Below are positions 1 through 10,821 of a stretch of DNA of 64,000 nucleotides, in pieces (positions within the stretch are counted from its first letter, which is position 1; the number at the start of each line of letters is the position of its first letter). A program made the position numbers and the translations under genes. The notes beneath the pieces were generated by a model that worked only from the letters and a program-made list of their open reading frames with translations, searched no databases and was not told where the DNA came from. The stretch is from Paramecium sonneborni (taxonomy: Eukaryota > Ciliophora > Oligohymenophorea > Peniculida > Parameciidae), in contig CAJJDN010000136.1 in NCBI GenBank assembly GCA_905182985.1, positions 93,044-157,043 of the forward strand, read 5' to 3'.

Positions 1-1189
1 TATTTAATTTAATCGTATCTTAAAAGCTTTTAGTCATCAAATAAGAATATTTGATTTTTCTGGATTTAAATTTTTATATGCATATTCTAAATCTTTTATC
101 TATCTTGGATTGATTTAAAATGGTAATTTACAAAATTTTAGATAATACACAATTTAGGATGAAATCATTACTAAATAAAATTGTGCTTATTAAAATTAAT
201 AAATGAAGATTAATTAAGTTCATTGTTATAATAATCGATGTTATATTTATTATGACATCATGCAGAATTACAATTAGGATGAAATTTTGGTTATTGGATA
301 AAATCAAATTTAAAAAGTTGTATCAGATAATAATCATTTTTATGTATTAGTATCTAAATAAGTTCTTTTTTTCAATTTATAAAAAATTAATTAACGCAAA
401 TTAGAAAATTTAGATTTTAAAACAAATGTTAAAGATATTTATGCATCACCAAAAAAAGAAGATTTTTTATTTGTTTTAAATGAGGAAGGTATTTTATCTT
501 TATATAGTATTTCCTTACCATTTTAGGATTGGTTATCTAGTTTCAAAGTAGGTCAAGACTAAATAGAAGATTTTATTATTTTTGAAGAATATTTTCTTAT
601 ATTTAGCAATTCAAGTAATTCAATTGTATGTAAGGTTTACAATTATTAAAATGAATTAAGAATTTTTGAATAGAGAACATTACCATTATACTTCTTTAAT
701 GAAATATTTTTAGATGATTTATAAATTGATTATGATTAAAATTTATTGTTTGTGAAAGGTTAAATAAAATAATCTAATCAATATGCTATAGTAACATATA
801 AAATTGATTCTAGAATTGAATTTGCTTTTTAATTTATAGCAAAAGTCATAGATTATTCAGGTTTCTTATTGCCAATATCTAACTAAATGATTTTAAGATT
901 TTAAACCAAATTTAATTTCACTTCTATCTATTATAATGGTGATAAACATAAAATATGTTTAATAACTAATTTTCATGAAAATGAAGATTCTTTTATGGAT
1001 GATGAAGATTCTTCTTCTGATATGGAAAGTGATTTTGATGATACTCTATCTTTAGACGAAAGTTATCAATTTTCTCCTGGTTCATTCATTAGTATATCAT
1101 CTGCTGGAGAACTTCTTATTTTAGGATTACAATCAGTCTATAGTAAAAAAAGAAGACAAGTAGATGCTAATGATTTTTAATTAATTTGA
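1..1189 (+). CDS. C-terminal part of a beta-propeller-like protein (5' end outside window)
   Basis: The frame starting at base 2 is open to a TGA at 1187-1189 when TAA and TAG are read as Gln, giving about 395 residues. The gene enters the window from the left, so its start is not visible; an internal ATG at 203 is in frame but coding-like sequence continues upstream of it. Short hydrophobic strand-like blocks alternate with polar loops (for example LFVLNEEGILSLYSI), as in WD40-like propellers, but no canonical WD signature is clear. Near the C-terminus is an acidic serine-rich stretch (MDDEDSSSDMESDFDD) and a basic tail (KKRRQ). No function can be assigned. Confidence 0.7.
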
Positions 1190-1535
1190 TTAAGGTTAGC
1201 ATAGATCTATTATTATAATTTTTTATTGAGGATTTAATTATTAAATTTAATAAAAGAAATAATACATAATTTCTTATATTTATTGTTATTCCTATAAAAA
1301 AGATTCCAAAGCTTTCTAAGCAATATTATTTTCATAAAATTCTTACTAAAATTAATATGATTATTTGAGTATAATCTTTATTCTATTTTATATAAACAAT
1401 TACTCATTCATTGTATGAGTAAATATGAAAATTATTCATTAAGATGATTGTTTGCAAGTAACACCTACCTGTTGTGATGTTAAAAATACAATTTTGTATC
1501 TATGTAAACTTAATTTTCATCTTAAACTACCATAA
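1190..1535. other. Non-coding stretch before duplicated block
   Basis: AT-rich sequence with frequent TGA on both strands. I see no gene, RNA or regulatory motif in it. Confidence 0.5.
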
Positions 1536-2286
1536 TTGATTTTATCACCAATATCTATAAATAATTGATTGATAAATGAAATATCTTGATATTTAAAATA
1601 AGTATAAAATTTTAAATAGTTTATTAAAAATCTTTAATATTTCATAGAAAATTAATTGATTCCTCTAACCTTTGACTATTATCTTCAATTTATAAATAAT
1701 CTTATATCTTCTAATCAAGAATTATGATAGGCTGATGTTTCTGATTATTTGATGAACAAATTTATTGAAATTTTTTTAGAGTTGATAAGTTAAGTCAATT
1801 ACACATTACTAGATGATAAATGTTAATTAAAGAGAAATTAAATAATTGTTTTATTGTAAAACATGAATAAAAAGTGAGCTATTTAGATTAGAATGAATAG
1901 TAACTCAAGTTGAGCAAAAATGAATACATATATATTCCAATTATGAAAATAATTATAGTAAAGCTTATTAAAAGTATTGTTATACAAGTTGGTATTGAAT
2001 ATTAAGATTTTTATTCTAAAATGGATTAAAGATTAAAATTATGAATTATTAATAAATTAATTTTATTAGTTTATTAGTTTAAATTTAAAAAGAATATAAT
2101 TTCTCATTTTTTTTTGATTAACTTTAATTCATATAATATTTTAGAATTGAAATAATGAATAAAAAAGGTATGAGAAAATATTAGAGAATTATTGAATTAA
2201 AAAATGTTAATTTTTAGTTATATGAAAAATAATAATATCTGTGTTTATAAATATTTAGGTAAGTAATTATAATATTGTTATTATAA

Positions 2287-2622
2287 ATGAATAATGGTTC
2301 AAACAAAAAGAATGCAATATATAAACCAACCTTGCCAAGATTGAAAATAATTCATTAATAGAGATAGATATTAAGTTCCCCTTAGAAAACAAAATTTATA
2401 GATGAAAAAAAATTAGAATAAATAGTAGAGAGAAGAAACTTTTAGAAGTAATTGATAGATCTAGTGATACCTATTCATGATGATGCCTAATCAAGTATAA
2501 TAAATTCAGAGTTCTCAAAGGGTGATTTATTAAAGCATTATAAGTAACTTCCATCTAAACCAACTTTATTATTTGAGAAAGCAATGAAAGGATTGCATCC
2601 TCTTCAATAATAAGAGTATAGA
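2287..2622 (+). other. 5' fragment of the next gene in the first duplicate copy
   Basis: This equals the first 112 codons of the gene at 3375-4815 and ends at the N. It is most likely an assembly duplicate, not a second gene. Confidence 0.85.
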
Positions 2623-2693
2623 NTTGATTTTATCACCAATATCTATAAATAATTGATTGATAAATGAAATATCTTGATATTTAAAATAAGTAT

Positions 2694-3205
2694 AAAATTT
2701 TAAATAGTTTATTAAAAATCTTTAATATTTCATAGAAAATTAATTGATTCCTCTAACCTTTGACTATTATCTTCAATTTATAAATAATCTTATATCTTCT
2801 AATCAAGAATTATGATAGGCTGATGTTTCTGATTATTTGATGAACAAATTTATTGAAATTTTTTTAGAGTTGATAAGTTAAGTCAATTACACATTACTAG
2901 ATGATAAATGTTAATTAAAGAGAAATTAAATAATTGTTTTATTGTAAAACATGAATAAAAAGTGAGCTATTTAGATTAGAATGAATAGTAACTCAAGTTG
3001 AGCAAAAATGAATACATATATATTCCAATTATGAAAATAATTATAGTAAAGCTTATTAAAAGTATTGTTATACAAGTTGGTATTGAATATTAAGATTTTT
3101 ATTCTAAAATGGATTAAAGATTAAAATTATGAATTATTAATAAATTAATTTTATTAGTTTATTAGTTTAAATTTAAAAAGAATATAATTTCTCATTTTTT
3201 TTTGA
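2694..3205 (+). pseudogene. Possible decayed coding sequence, unidentified
   Basis: One frame gives protein-like text (for example DVSDYLMNKFIEIFLELISQ) but is interrupted by several TGA codons. The same sequence lies at about 1606-2117 in the first duplicate copy. The composition is only mildly unlike random AT-rich DNA, so this may be nothing. No family was recognised. Confidence 0.25.
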
Positions 3206-3374
3206 TTAACTTTAATTCATATAATATTTTAGAATTGAAATAATGAATAAAAAAGGTATGAGAAAATATTAGAGAATTATTGAATTAAAAAATGTTAATT
3301 TTTAGTTATATGAAAAATAATAATATCTGTGTTTATAAATATTTAGGTAAGTAATTATAATATTGTTATTATAA

Positions 3375-4815
3375 ATGAATAATGGTTCAAACAAAAAGAA
3401 TGCAATATATAAACCAACCTTGCCAAGATTGAAAATAATTCATTAATAGAGATAGATATTAAGTTCCCCTTAGAAAACAAAATTTATAGATGAAAAAAAA
3501 TTAGAATAAATAGTAGAGAGAAGAAACTTTTAGAAGTAATTGATAGATCTAGTGATACCTATTCATGATGATGCCTAATCAAGTATAATAAATTCAGAGT
3601 TCTCAAAGGGTGATTTATTAAAGCATTATAAGTAACTTCCATCTAAACCAACTTTATTATTTGAGAAAGCAATGAAAGGATTGCATCCTCTTCAATAATA
3701 AGAGTATAGAAATAAAGAACTTGAGAAATTAGATAAGAAGGTATAGTAATTAAATGAAAGAAATCCATTACAAGAATCATGGAAATCTCCATTTTTATCA
3801 TAACCAAGATTATATAAATCATCTGAAGAGGTTGATCTGAGTGCATCTTAAGATATTGATCCTAATGTATAAAATGTAGTAGTATTAAATGAAAATTTAA
3901 GAGGATTTGGTTCTAGATTAAGATCATATTTGGATTATGATAAACATACAGTATTTGAAAGATAAAAAGGGAATCCTAAATATTTATATAGAGATAATAT
4001 GATAAGAATGATAAAGAATAATTCTACAAAAGAATTAGATTTAGTAAAGGAGTGGAACTTTTTAATAAATTATGATAAATTGACATCACATGCTCAACTT
4101 TAGAAACCAGAAATAAGAATGTAATAATTTGGAACTATTTCATCAATAAGTCATTATTATAGTATATAAGATTTTCATAAAAAGAAGATGGGTTAAAGTT
4201 TAACTTAATAAACTCCGAATTCATAAATATCTCCTTAATTTGTTGTTAAGAATTCAAGACAGAGTAATTCTTCAGAACCAATAGATTTTGGAAAATCAAA
4301 TTAGGTTTTATTAGATGTATCTGAAGTAGAAAAAGGATAGGATGATGTGTCTATTCATAAAGATACATTTTTAACATATTGTTAAGTATTTTGGGATTTA
4401 ATAAGAAAAGAGGATGAAATAGTAGAAAGAGTTGTATGGGCATTTTGTAAAGGAGATTATTTTACATTTAGTGGATTTAAACATTTTTATAAATTAATAG
4501 TATTTTAAGAGGGAACTTTTGAGGATTATATAAAATTTACATATGATTTCTTTTTGGCTTCAGATCGTAGTGAGATTCCATTTACAGAAATATAAGGATT
4601 ACTAAGATTACTGGCTTCAAAAATAGATGGTAAAGATCATGTTTTGAGTGATTAAATACTTATGGATATAGTAAATTAAATTCATAGGTAAAAATAATTA
4701 TTACCAATAATTTTATAGACCTTAAGTAATATCAAAGGAAACATTACAACAATTGATTTTTGAAGATAAGATCCCTCCTACTGTCGTTGTTAAGATGGTG
4801 TATGAGTAGTCCTGA
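3375..4815 (+). CDS. Conserved-looking protein of unknown function, 469 aa
   Basis: ATG at 3375 opens a frame to TGA 4813-4815 with one 31-base intron at 4688-4718. Splicing it replaces an early stop by a longer C-terminus. The N-terminal half is polar and rich in Gln, Lys and Ser. The C-terminal half has a helical, acidic stretch with aromatic residues (FCKGDYFTFSGFKHFYKL and SDRSEIPFTEIQGLLRLL) vaguely like helical calcium-binding folds, but no EF-hand loop is clear. The next gene on the same strand begins 46 bases on, or overlaps it by 14 bases if an upstream ATG is used. Function unknown. Confidence 0.7.
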
Positions 4816-4861
4816 TAAAATTGTGAATTATTAATATTTTTTATTAACGGCTACTTAGACA

Positions 4862-5345
4862 ATGTATGAATAATCATAGAGACAAGAACTAATTCAATTC
4901 AGGAATTATGTTAGATAGATAACTACAGCTAAAATAAACAATACATAAGAAAAGTCTACAAATATCAAGAATTCAACTCAATAATTATAGTTTATTTTGA
5001 AAAGCACTCAACTAAAATAAAGTGTTTAAGCACCTATTAACACTTATTAAAATATCAAAACCAGTTATGAACAATCTTATATATAAAGATCTTAATCTTA
5101 ACCATTTATTTCATTTGATGCTAATTGTTGGAAAGAAAACTAAAACTCTTTTAGTAAAAATTAAAATCAAGGTTATGTTCGTGTTTCTGATTTAATTAGA
5201 ATTAGCAATGGATTAAATCAAATGTCTAAAAAAGAAATTCATGAGATAACTTCAAAGTATTTTTTATATTTATCTATTTAGTTATTTACATTCACTACAT
5301 GAATTGGATTAGACTCTTAGCACTTTACTTAAAAGAATAGATTGA
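4862..5345 (+). CDS. Small Gln/Ser-rich protein of unknown function
   Basis: ATG at 4862 to TGA 5343-5345, with one 25-base GTA...TAG intron near 5258-5282 that restores the end of the frame. The product is about 152 residues, polar, and rich in Gln, Asn and Ser in its first half. An in-frame ATG at 4802 would add 20 plausible residues (SSPDKIVNYQYFLLTATQT) but would overlap the stop of the preceding gene by 14 bases, so I prefer 4862. No domain was recognised. Confidence 0.6.
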
Positions 5346-5389
5346 TTAAAAGATTATATTAAATATTAATAATAATTTTATAATTATAA

Positions 5390-6436
5390 ATGCAATAAGA
5401 GTAACCAGATTATCAATAATTTGTTGAGAGAAACAACATTTTACCAGATGATTCTATTTATCATTTTAATTAGGAAGAACATAATGATTTTATAGACAAA
5501 AAACCTTGGGATAGTTCACCTAATTATTTTAAGAAATGTAAAATATCAATTGCTGCAGTCATCAAGATGTTGATTCATGCATGTCTTGGAAGTATTTGTA
5601 CATTAATTTACAAATAGAGAATAATGAAGTCATGGGTCTAATGTAAGGAAGATGCCATTAGGAAACATTCATAATTTATGATGTAATTTATTTAAATGCA
5701 GAAGCAAGTGAAGTGAATGTTACTTTAAGTAAATATCTAATAATTAAATTGTTAGCTCCTGAAGCTATGGGAGAATACATTTAAATGATTGAAATGTTGG
5801 AAACTGTAGGAAGAGTACATCCTACTGTAGGATGGTATCATTCTCATCCAAGTTATGGATGTTGGTTAAGTGGTACTGATGTACAAAATCAAAGAATGTA
5901 ACAACAAGGATATGGAGCATTTGTAGCTGTTGTAATTGATCCTATAAGAACTATGACCAATTAAAAAGTAGATATAGGTGCCTTTAGAGTTTACCCTGAT
6001 GGATATAGACCATAAAAAAGTAATAAATACATATTATATTAGACATTTAGGATGACACTACAGGAATACCTACTTAAAAGATAAAAGATTTTGGAGCTTA
6101 TCATGATAAATATTATTCTTTAGATATCGAGATATTTAGCAATTCAATTGATAGTAAAATAGTCTAAGGATTATGGGAAAGATATTGGGGTGTAAGATTA
6201 TCTCAATCAGTTTTAGAAGATAATTAGGTAGATGAGATTATTGATAATTTTAGTTGTATTTGAGATAATGTTTATGTGATTTGAAAGATAAATGCTTCAT
6301 TAAATATGATCAACCATACTAAGGGAGTGGACAATAGAATAACGAGAAATAGTAAATAAAGGAGGCTCAGAAATTTTCAGTTGAATTAGCAGGTGCTTTG
6401 CTTTCTGAGACTGTGAAGTAAATATTATTCTAATGA
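5390..6436 (+). CDS. CSN5: COP9 signalosome subunit 5 (JAMM deneddylase)
   Basis: This is the catalytic subunit of the COP9 signalosome, which removes NEDD8 from cullins. ATG 5390 to TGA 6434-6436 with four introns (5592-5617, 5729-5755, 6020-6042, 6228-6253) gives 314 aa, near the usual 330-350. The N-terminus has the CSN5-type [16 protein letters not shown]. The MPN+ domain has the first glutamate in [10 protein letters not shown] and the metal-binding motif [17 protein letters not shown], with both His and the Asp present. [12 protein letters not shown] and GAFRVYP follow, then [16 protein letters not shown] as in CSN5 rather than Rpn11. The C-terminal helix [20 protein letters not shown] closes it. 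A second JAMM enzyme, Rpn11, lies at 60905. Confidence 0.95.
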
Positions 6437-6467
6437 TCAATATTCATTATATGATATGTTTAATCCA

Positions 6468-7183
6468 TCACAAATTTGGGTTTTATTGGGTAGCCAATTC
6501 AACAACATCTGCATAAACTTAAAGTGGTCCCTTTTTAACAGTTCCAAATAGAGCTTAATATCTCTCGACAACTGATGAGTCTAGCGTGCCTCTTTCGATT
6601 TGACTTTTAGCTTTTCTATATTGAATAGCCCAGTTAAGAAATTCAACTGCCCTTGATTTATTTTAATATGATGTTGCATAATCATAAAAAACCTAAGTAT
6701 TAAACAGTAATAATTACTCTAGCACAATATGGTAGAACCAAGAATCCAAATCTCCATGAATATCCAAAATTAAACAATTAAGCATATACTTATAACCCTG
6801 CTGTTATAGATATATCTTAAAGATTCCACCAAAGCCATTAAGTGCTGAAGGTTTTATTTAAAACAGTGCTAATATTTGGATCGACTGATTTATAAATATT
6901 CACCTCTGATTATTCAATCTGAAATATAATCGATAATATAATATACCTTTCCTAATTGCTATTTCAATTGATATAGCTCTAATTTCTAACTGTAATGTTA
7001 AGTTAAAGCAGGGTAGAATGTTTTTCCAAATATCCAGAAACCTCTCATACTTCTCTACAATGCATAGGTATTTTTATCAATCTCTGTTTAATACATCTCG
7101 TAATTCTCTCTGAAACTGTTATCCCATTATTACAAAGTTGGACTATTTAATGCCACTGGTGATTTAGACAGCAACTTTACCAT
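6468..7183 (-). CDS. 220-aa protein with hydrophobic centre, possibly organellar
   Basis: The minus-strand ATG at 7183 runs to a TGA at 6468-6470. Two introns (6919-6946 and 6693-6717) join three exons into a 220-residue frame. The N-terminus (MVKLLSKSPVALNSP) is basic and hydroxylated, as in mitochondrial presequences. The middle is aromatic and hydrophobic (WLWWNLQDISITAGLQVYA, FGFLVLPYCARVFYDY), suggesting membrane association. The tail contains SQIERGTLDSSVVERYQALF. It converges on CSN5, the two stops being about 30 bases apart. I do not recognise the family; a ciliate-specific mitochondrial protein is a guess. Confidence 0.75.
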
Positions 7184-7216
7184 ATCTAATAATTTAATTT
7201 AATTATATTTATTCAC

Positions 7217-7561
7217 ATGTAATAATATCCAATCACATCCTATTCTAAAAATTAAGACAAACTTTATTAATACTCTAATCGATATACTCCTAATAAATAT
7301 ACTGATTGGCATAAAAAATATCAACCTAAAAATAAACTTGATTGTCAACCTGATCTTAATTTTTAGGCTCAATCCATTTTAAACTAAAGGAATTTCTAAG
7401 TCACTCAAAGAAGATATTCTTAAATTGACACTCCATAACCATCAGTTAATCAATATCAAAAATTCAATCAAGAAATTAAATCTCCATTTAATTCTAATTC
7501 TAATTTTGATTTTGAAAATTATATTCGGAGACTTAAGATTAGACTCAACTAACAACCTTGA
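7217..7561 (+). CDS. Small Gln/Asn/Tyr-rich protein, 114 aa
   Basis: ATG 7217 to TGA 7559-7561 with no intron. About a fifth of residues are Gln, many coded by TAA or TAG, as in neighbouring genes. The protein is basic and low-complexity, ending FENYIRRLKIRLNQQP. It is divergent from the gene on its left, with 33 bases between start codons. No domain was recognised. Confidence 0.6.
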
Positions 7562-7792
7562 TTTCAATTAAATCATATTTCATATAGTTATCCAAAAACT
7601 TTTCATATACTGTTATCTATACAATTTTAAATCCTCTAATTTTAAACATTTAATTTACTGTTACTATATCTAACTATCAAATTTTCATTAATTTATTTTA
7701 ACTATGATTATTAAATTCTTTTCATTTGATTGTTTTATTAAAGTACATTTTATTCTTTATTATCATATAAGAACATTTTATTAATTATTAAT

Positions 7793-8955
7793 ATGAATTT
7801 TATTCAACGATTCTAGTTAATTAAATGTCAAAAGCATCCAGATAATTCAATTACAAATCTATGTCTTAATGAACAATGTAATCAACCACATTAATTTTGT
7901 TAAACTTGTGTTAAACTTCATGTTGCACATTCAAATTAAATTATTTACATGAAATAGATTGATGTTTTACTTAAACGAAACTCTAATGTTAATGAATTCT
8001 CGTAAGATCAACTTGGATTAGAAACTTATAATATATATCGTGATTTTAAGAAAGCCATTTAAAATAGACTTAATTCATTGGAAGAAGAATTAAGAGTCAT
8101 CATTCTCAAATTAGTAAATGATTAAAAGATTAATCAATATGGATATAAATTTTTATAGAGTATTAATGATTTTGGTAGTGATGATATTCAAGATTTAAGA
8201 CAATATCTAATAAAAGAATAGAAAGAAATTTAAAAAAATCAAATTATTCTTAAAGAAAATCAAAGCAAATAAACATTAATTAATCTAAAAGAATATTTAA
8301 GTGATTAGATTCCAAATATACAAAAAGAAGTTTTCGATCAATTAGATAGCTTGAGTAGCACATTTTATTCAAATACTTAAAGAATTGATAGATTATAAAA
8401 AGTTTTGATAAGTAATAGTATAAGTTGATATATTTAGCTGATGATGGTTTGAGTCAACCAAGCATTTTTGATTAGAATACAATCCGAGTTGTATAATTTG
8501 AAGTAAGAGATAAACCTTTGTATATAACAGGAATCTACTAACCTATGCTATATAAGGGAAGCTATAATTCAACAAATTATGATTCATAAACTTAATCATA
8601 ATTTAAAATAATTTACAAGTTACATGAAGGATATGATTTAAGCAAATACATTTATAAAGAAAATAAAATGTTAGAACATGAAAAATTAAAGATATCGGAT
8701 GGTCACTTATATTATATTGAATTAACAAAGACAATAAAATTGAACCCGCATAAGATTTATTGTATCTCAATATCAACTAAGGAATCTAAAGCATTTTATA
8801 CTTATTAATATTCCAATAGTAAAATTGATAACCCATTAATCAAATGGTAATCAGAGAATCTATCAGATTGTGATAAATTCATAAAAAATGCAAATAAACA
8901 TCTATTTTCTTATTCAGATATTGATTAGATACCGGCAATATAGGTGAAGTTGTGA
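7793..8955 (+). CDS. B-box-type zinc finger protein with coiled coil, 378 aa
   Basis: ATG 7793 to TGA 8953-8955 with one 26-base intron (8412-8437) gives 378 aa. Near the N-terminus, CQKHPDNSITNLC, then CNQPHQFCQTCVKLHVAH has the Cys/His spacing of a B-box zinc finger (residues about 11-50). A long helical region follows (about 70-200, rich in Gln, Lys, Leu and Ile). The last 160 residues look beta-rich (FEVRDKPLYITGIYQPML, KISDGHLYYIELTKTIKL, IYCISIST), resembling a PHR-type sandwich. TRIM-like proteins of this layout are common in ciliates. No RING finger is visible, so ubiquitin-ligase activity should not be assumed. Confidence 0.75.
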
Positions 8956-8982
8956 CATTATTAAATTACATACATACATTAA

Positions 8983-9794
8983 TCATTTTTTTAATAATAC
9001 TTTGGAAATAAAGTATGCACCCACTAAAACAATAGCAGCAAATATGTATAACCCTAAATAAGATTGTTATTATTCATCTTTAAAATTATGCTTCTTATTC
9101 TTTACATTAACTTTAGTTTCTGGTAATTTAGCTTCATTGCCCCAAATTCTATGAGATGGTGTTCCATCCCAACATAATGGAGTTGTAGATAGATTCAAAT
9201 ACTTATTTTCCATCCATTCATCTCTATTAGAATAGGAATTCACTTTATATCCTAATGATGTACAGAATTAATCTCCATTAGTCACAATGTTTCTAAGTTC
9301 AGAACATAACACGTCATTCTAGAATTATAAATGTTCTTACTTAATAACAAAGTCTTAATTTCTATGTTTTTTCTTCATATTAAAATAAATCCATCGAACA
9401 TGCTTAATACATTTGATTACAAAAGTGAGGACAGAATCCAACTCTAACTTACTATCCTATATCACCATCACAATCAGAACAAATAGTTTTTGTAAATATC
9501 TCCTAACATTATGGACTAAGTTCAACTGCTTATTACTATTCTCTATACCATCTAAAATTAATACTATTATCAAGAATACTTGTATTTTAATTCTTCTAAA
9601 TTTTATTGACTACAACATGTTCTTTTAGCATAAGAATCACAAAAATATATTCCTGATAAGTGATGAAGCTTCTACTATCCATAAACAATTCTATTTTTCA
9701 AACTGCATTCTTGATCAGCTAATTAATTCATCACCTCCTTTACATAACCTAACTATGCTTATGCCACACTTAACAAAATTATTTATATTAACAT
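8983..9794 (-). CDS. Secreted/type I membrane protein with folate-receptor-like Cys-rich domain
   Basis: Minus-strand ATG at 9794 to TGA at 8983-8985, two introns (9552-9579 and 9319-9340), 253 aa. The start gives a good signal peptide (MLIQIILLSVAQA). The ectodomain has about twelve cysteines in a folate-receptor-like order: IYFCDSYAKRTCCS, SPQCQEIFTKTICSDCDGD, VGFCPHFCNQMYQACSMDLF, LCYQNDVLCSEL and DQFCTSLGY. A single C-terminal membrane helix follows (YLGLYIFAAIVLVGAYFI) with a short KVLLKK tail. Likely a surface or vesicle protein; ligand unknown. The two introns were placed because they restore the Cys pattern. Confidence 0.8.
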
Positions 9795-9972
9795 ATTTTA
9801 ATTTATGTTCACTTTATAATTCTAAACATCTTAATTTCATACTATCTACTTAATTAATTATACGCTCTTATCTTTCATTTCCTTCTTCTCACTAAATAAA
9901 TTAGTTCCATTTATTTTATATAATTATTTCCTTAAAAATTCTATTCCAAAATTTATTTTTAATTAATTTCAA

Positions 9973-10740
9973 ATGGAACTACTTCAATTAAGTTCTAATC
10001 ATATTGAATTCACATACAATAAATATGATAATATGCAATCCACTATGGTTATTTACAATAATACGCTCACTCCAATTGCTTATAAAGTATTATTTATTTT
10101 ATTTTTATAGTTCAAAGCATCAAATAGAAATATCTTTCTTGTAAGACCATCAATTGGTATTGTTTAACCTAAATAAAATCAATTCATTAGAGTTACTCTT
10201 CATTGTAAAGTCTTTGAAAATACTTCTATCAATGAATTTAATGAAAAATTACAATTAATTTCATTTCCCATTTTCTCTGGAATCCAGGATCCAACACCCA
10301 TTTTCAAAGATTCAACTAGATAATTTGAAAATTAAAAAATTAAAATTGTCATCTCTTCTTTTGACAAATAAATTATGTCATAAATTGGTGGAAGTCCTAA
10401 TTTTGTTTTTGAATCACTTCATAAATAGAATAGTTAATTTGACTAGTATAATCCTCTTATTGAACCTAAATATGATCAAAATAGATTTAAAGTTTAATAG
10501 TATCAAGCCAAAAATTAAGTTATGCAATAAGAAATTGCTTAAAAAGAATAATAATTAGTATTATTTTTATTTATACTTAAGTTAAATTTTTAAAAGACTC
10601 ATAGTGTTTCTAATGAAAAATTTAACAATGATCCTAATAAGAATTCAAAGGACACTTTACTACTTATCATAGTGAGTATAATGTCGTTTTACATAATTTT
10701 AAGATATTTTGATATAATAAATAAAGTTAATCCAAGATGA
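9973..10740 (+). CDS. VAP-like protein (MSP domain, tail-anchored)
   Basis: VAMP-associated proteins sit in the ER membrane and bind FFAT-motif partners at contact sites. ATG 9973 to TGA 10738-10740. Intron 10087-10110 joins TPIAYK to FKASNRNIFLVRPSIGIVQP, the typical MSP-domain core. A second likely 24-base intron (10558-10581) has no stop and is a multiple of three, so its removal is inferred from its GTA...AAG ends. About 239 aa after splicing. The MSP domain covers about residues 1-130, followed by a Gln-rich linker and a C-terminal membrane helix (DTLLLIIVSIMSFYIILRY), as in VAPs. Confidence 0.85.
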
Positions 10741-10821
10741 GTATATAATATATAATATTATATATCAATTAAGTTGTATATTAATTCAAAGTCATTTAAA
10801 TGTACTCTCAATTATTTTATT

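Larger units (their letters stand above)
1536..3710. repeat. Direct tandem duplication A (1087 bp x2) around one N
   Basis: Bases 1536-2622 recur, as far as I compared them, without change at 2624-3710, separated by a single N at 2623. The first copy stops abruptly inside the coding region of the gene that is complete only after the second copy. This is the pattern of two overlapping contig ends placed side by side and not merged. Confidence 0.9.

Noticed and set aside
2623..2623. N-bounded repeats as internal eliminated sequences or programmed rearrangement joints
   Set aside because: Such events leave TA-bounded short elements, not kilobase direct repeats that both end at an N.
2694..3205. 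Weak cyclin-like pattern in the decayed frame
   Set aside because: Only a loose hydrophobic spacing fits; no diagnostic cyclin residues are present.
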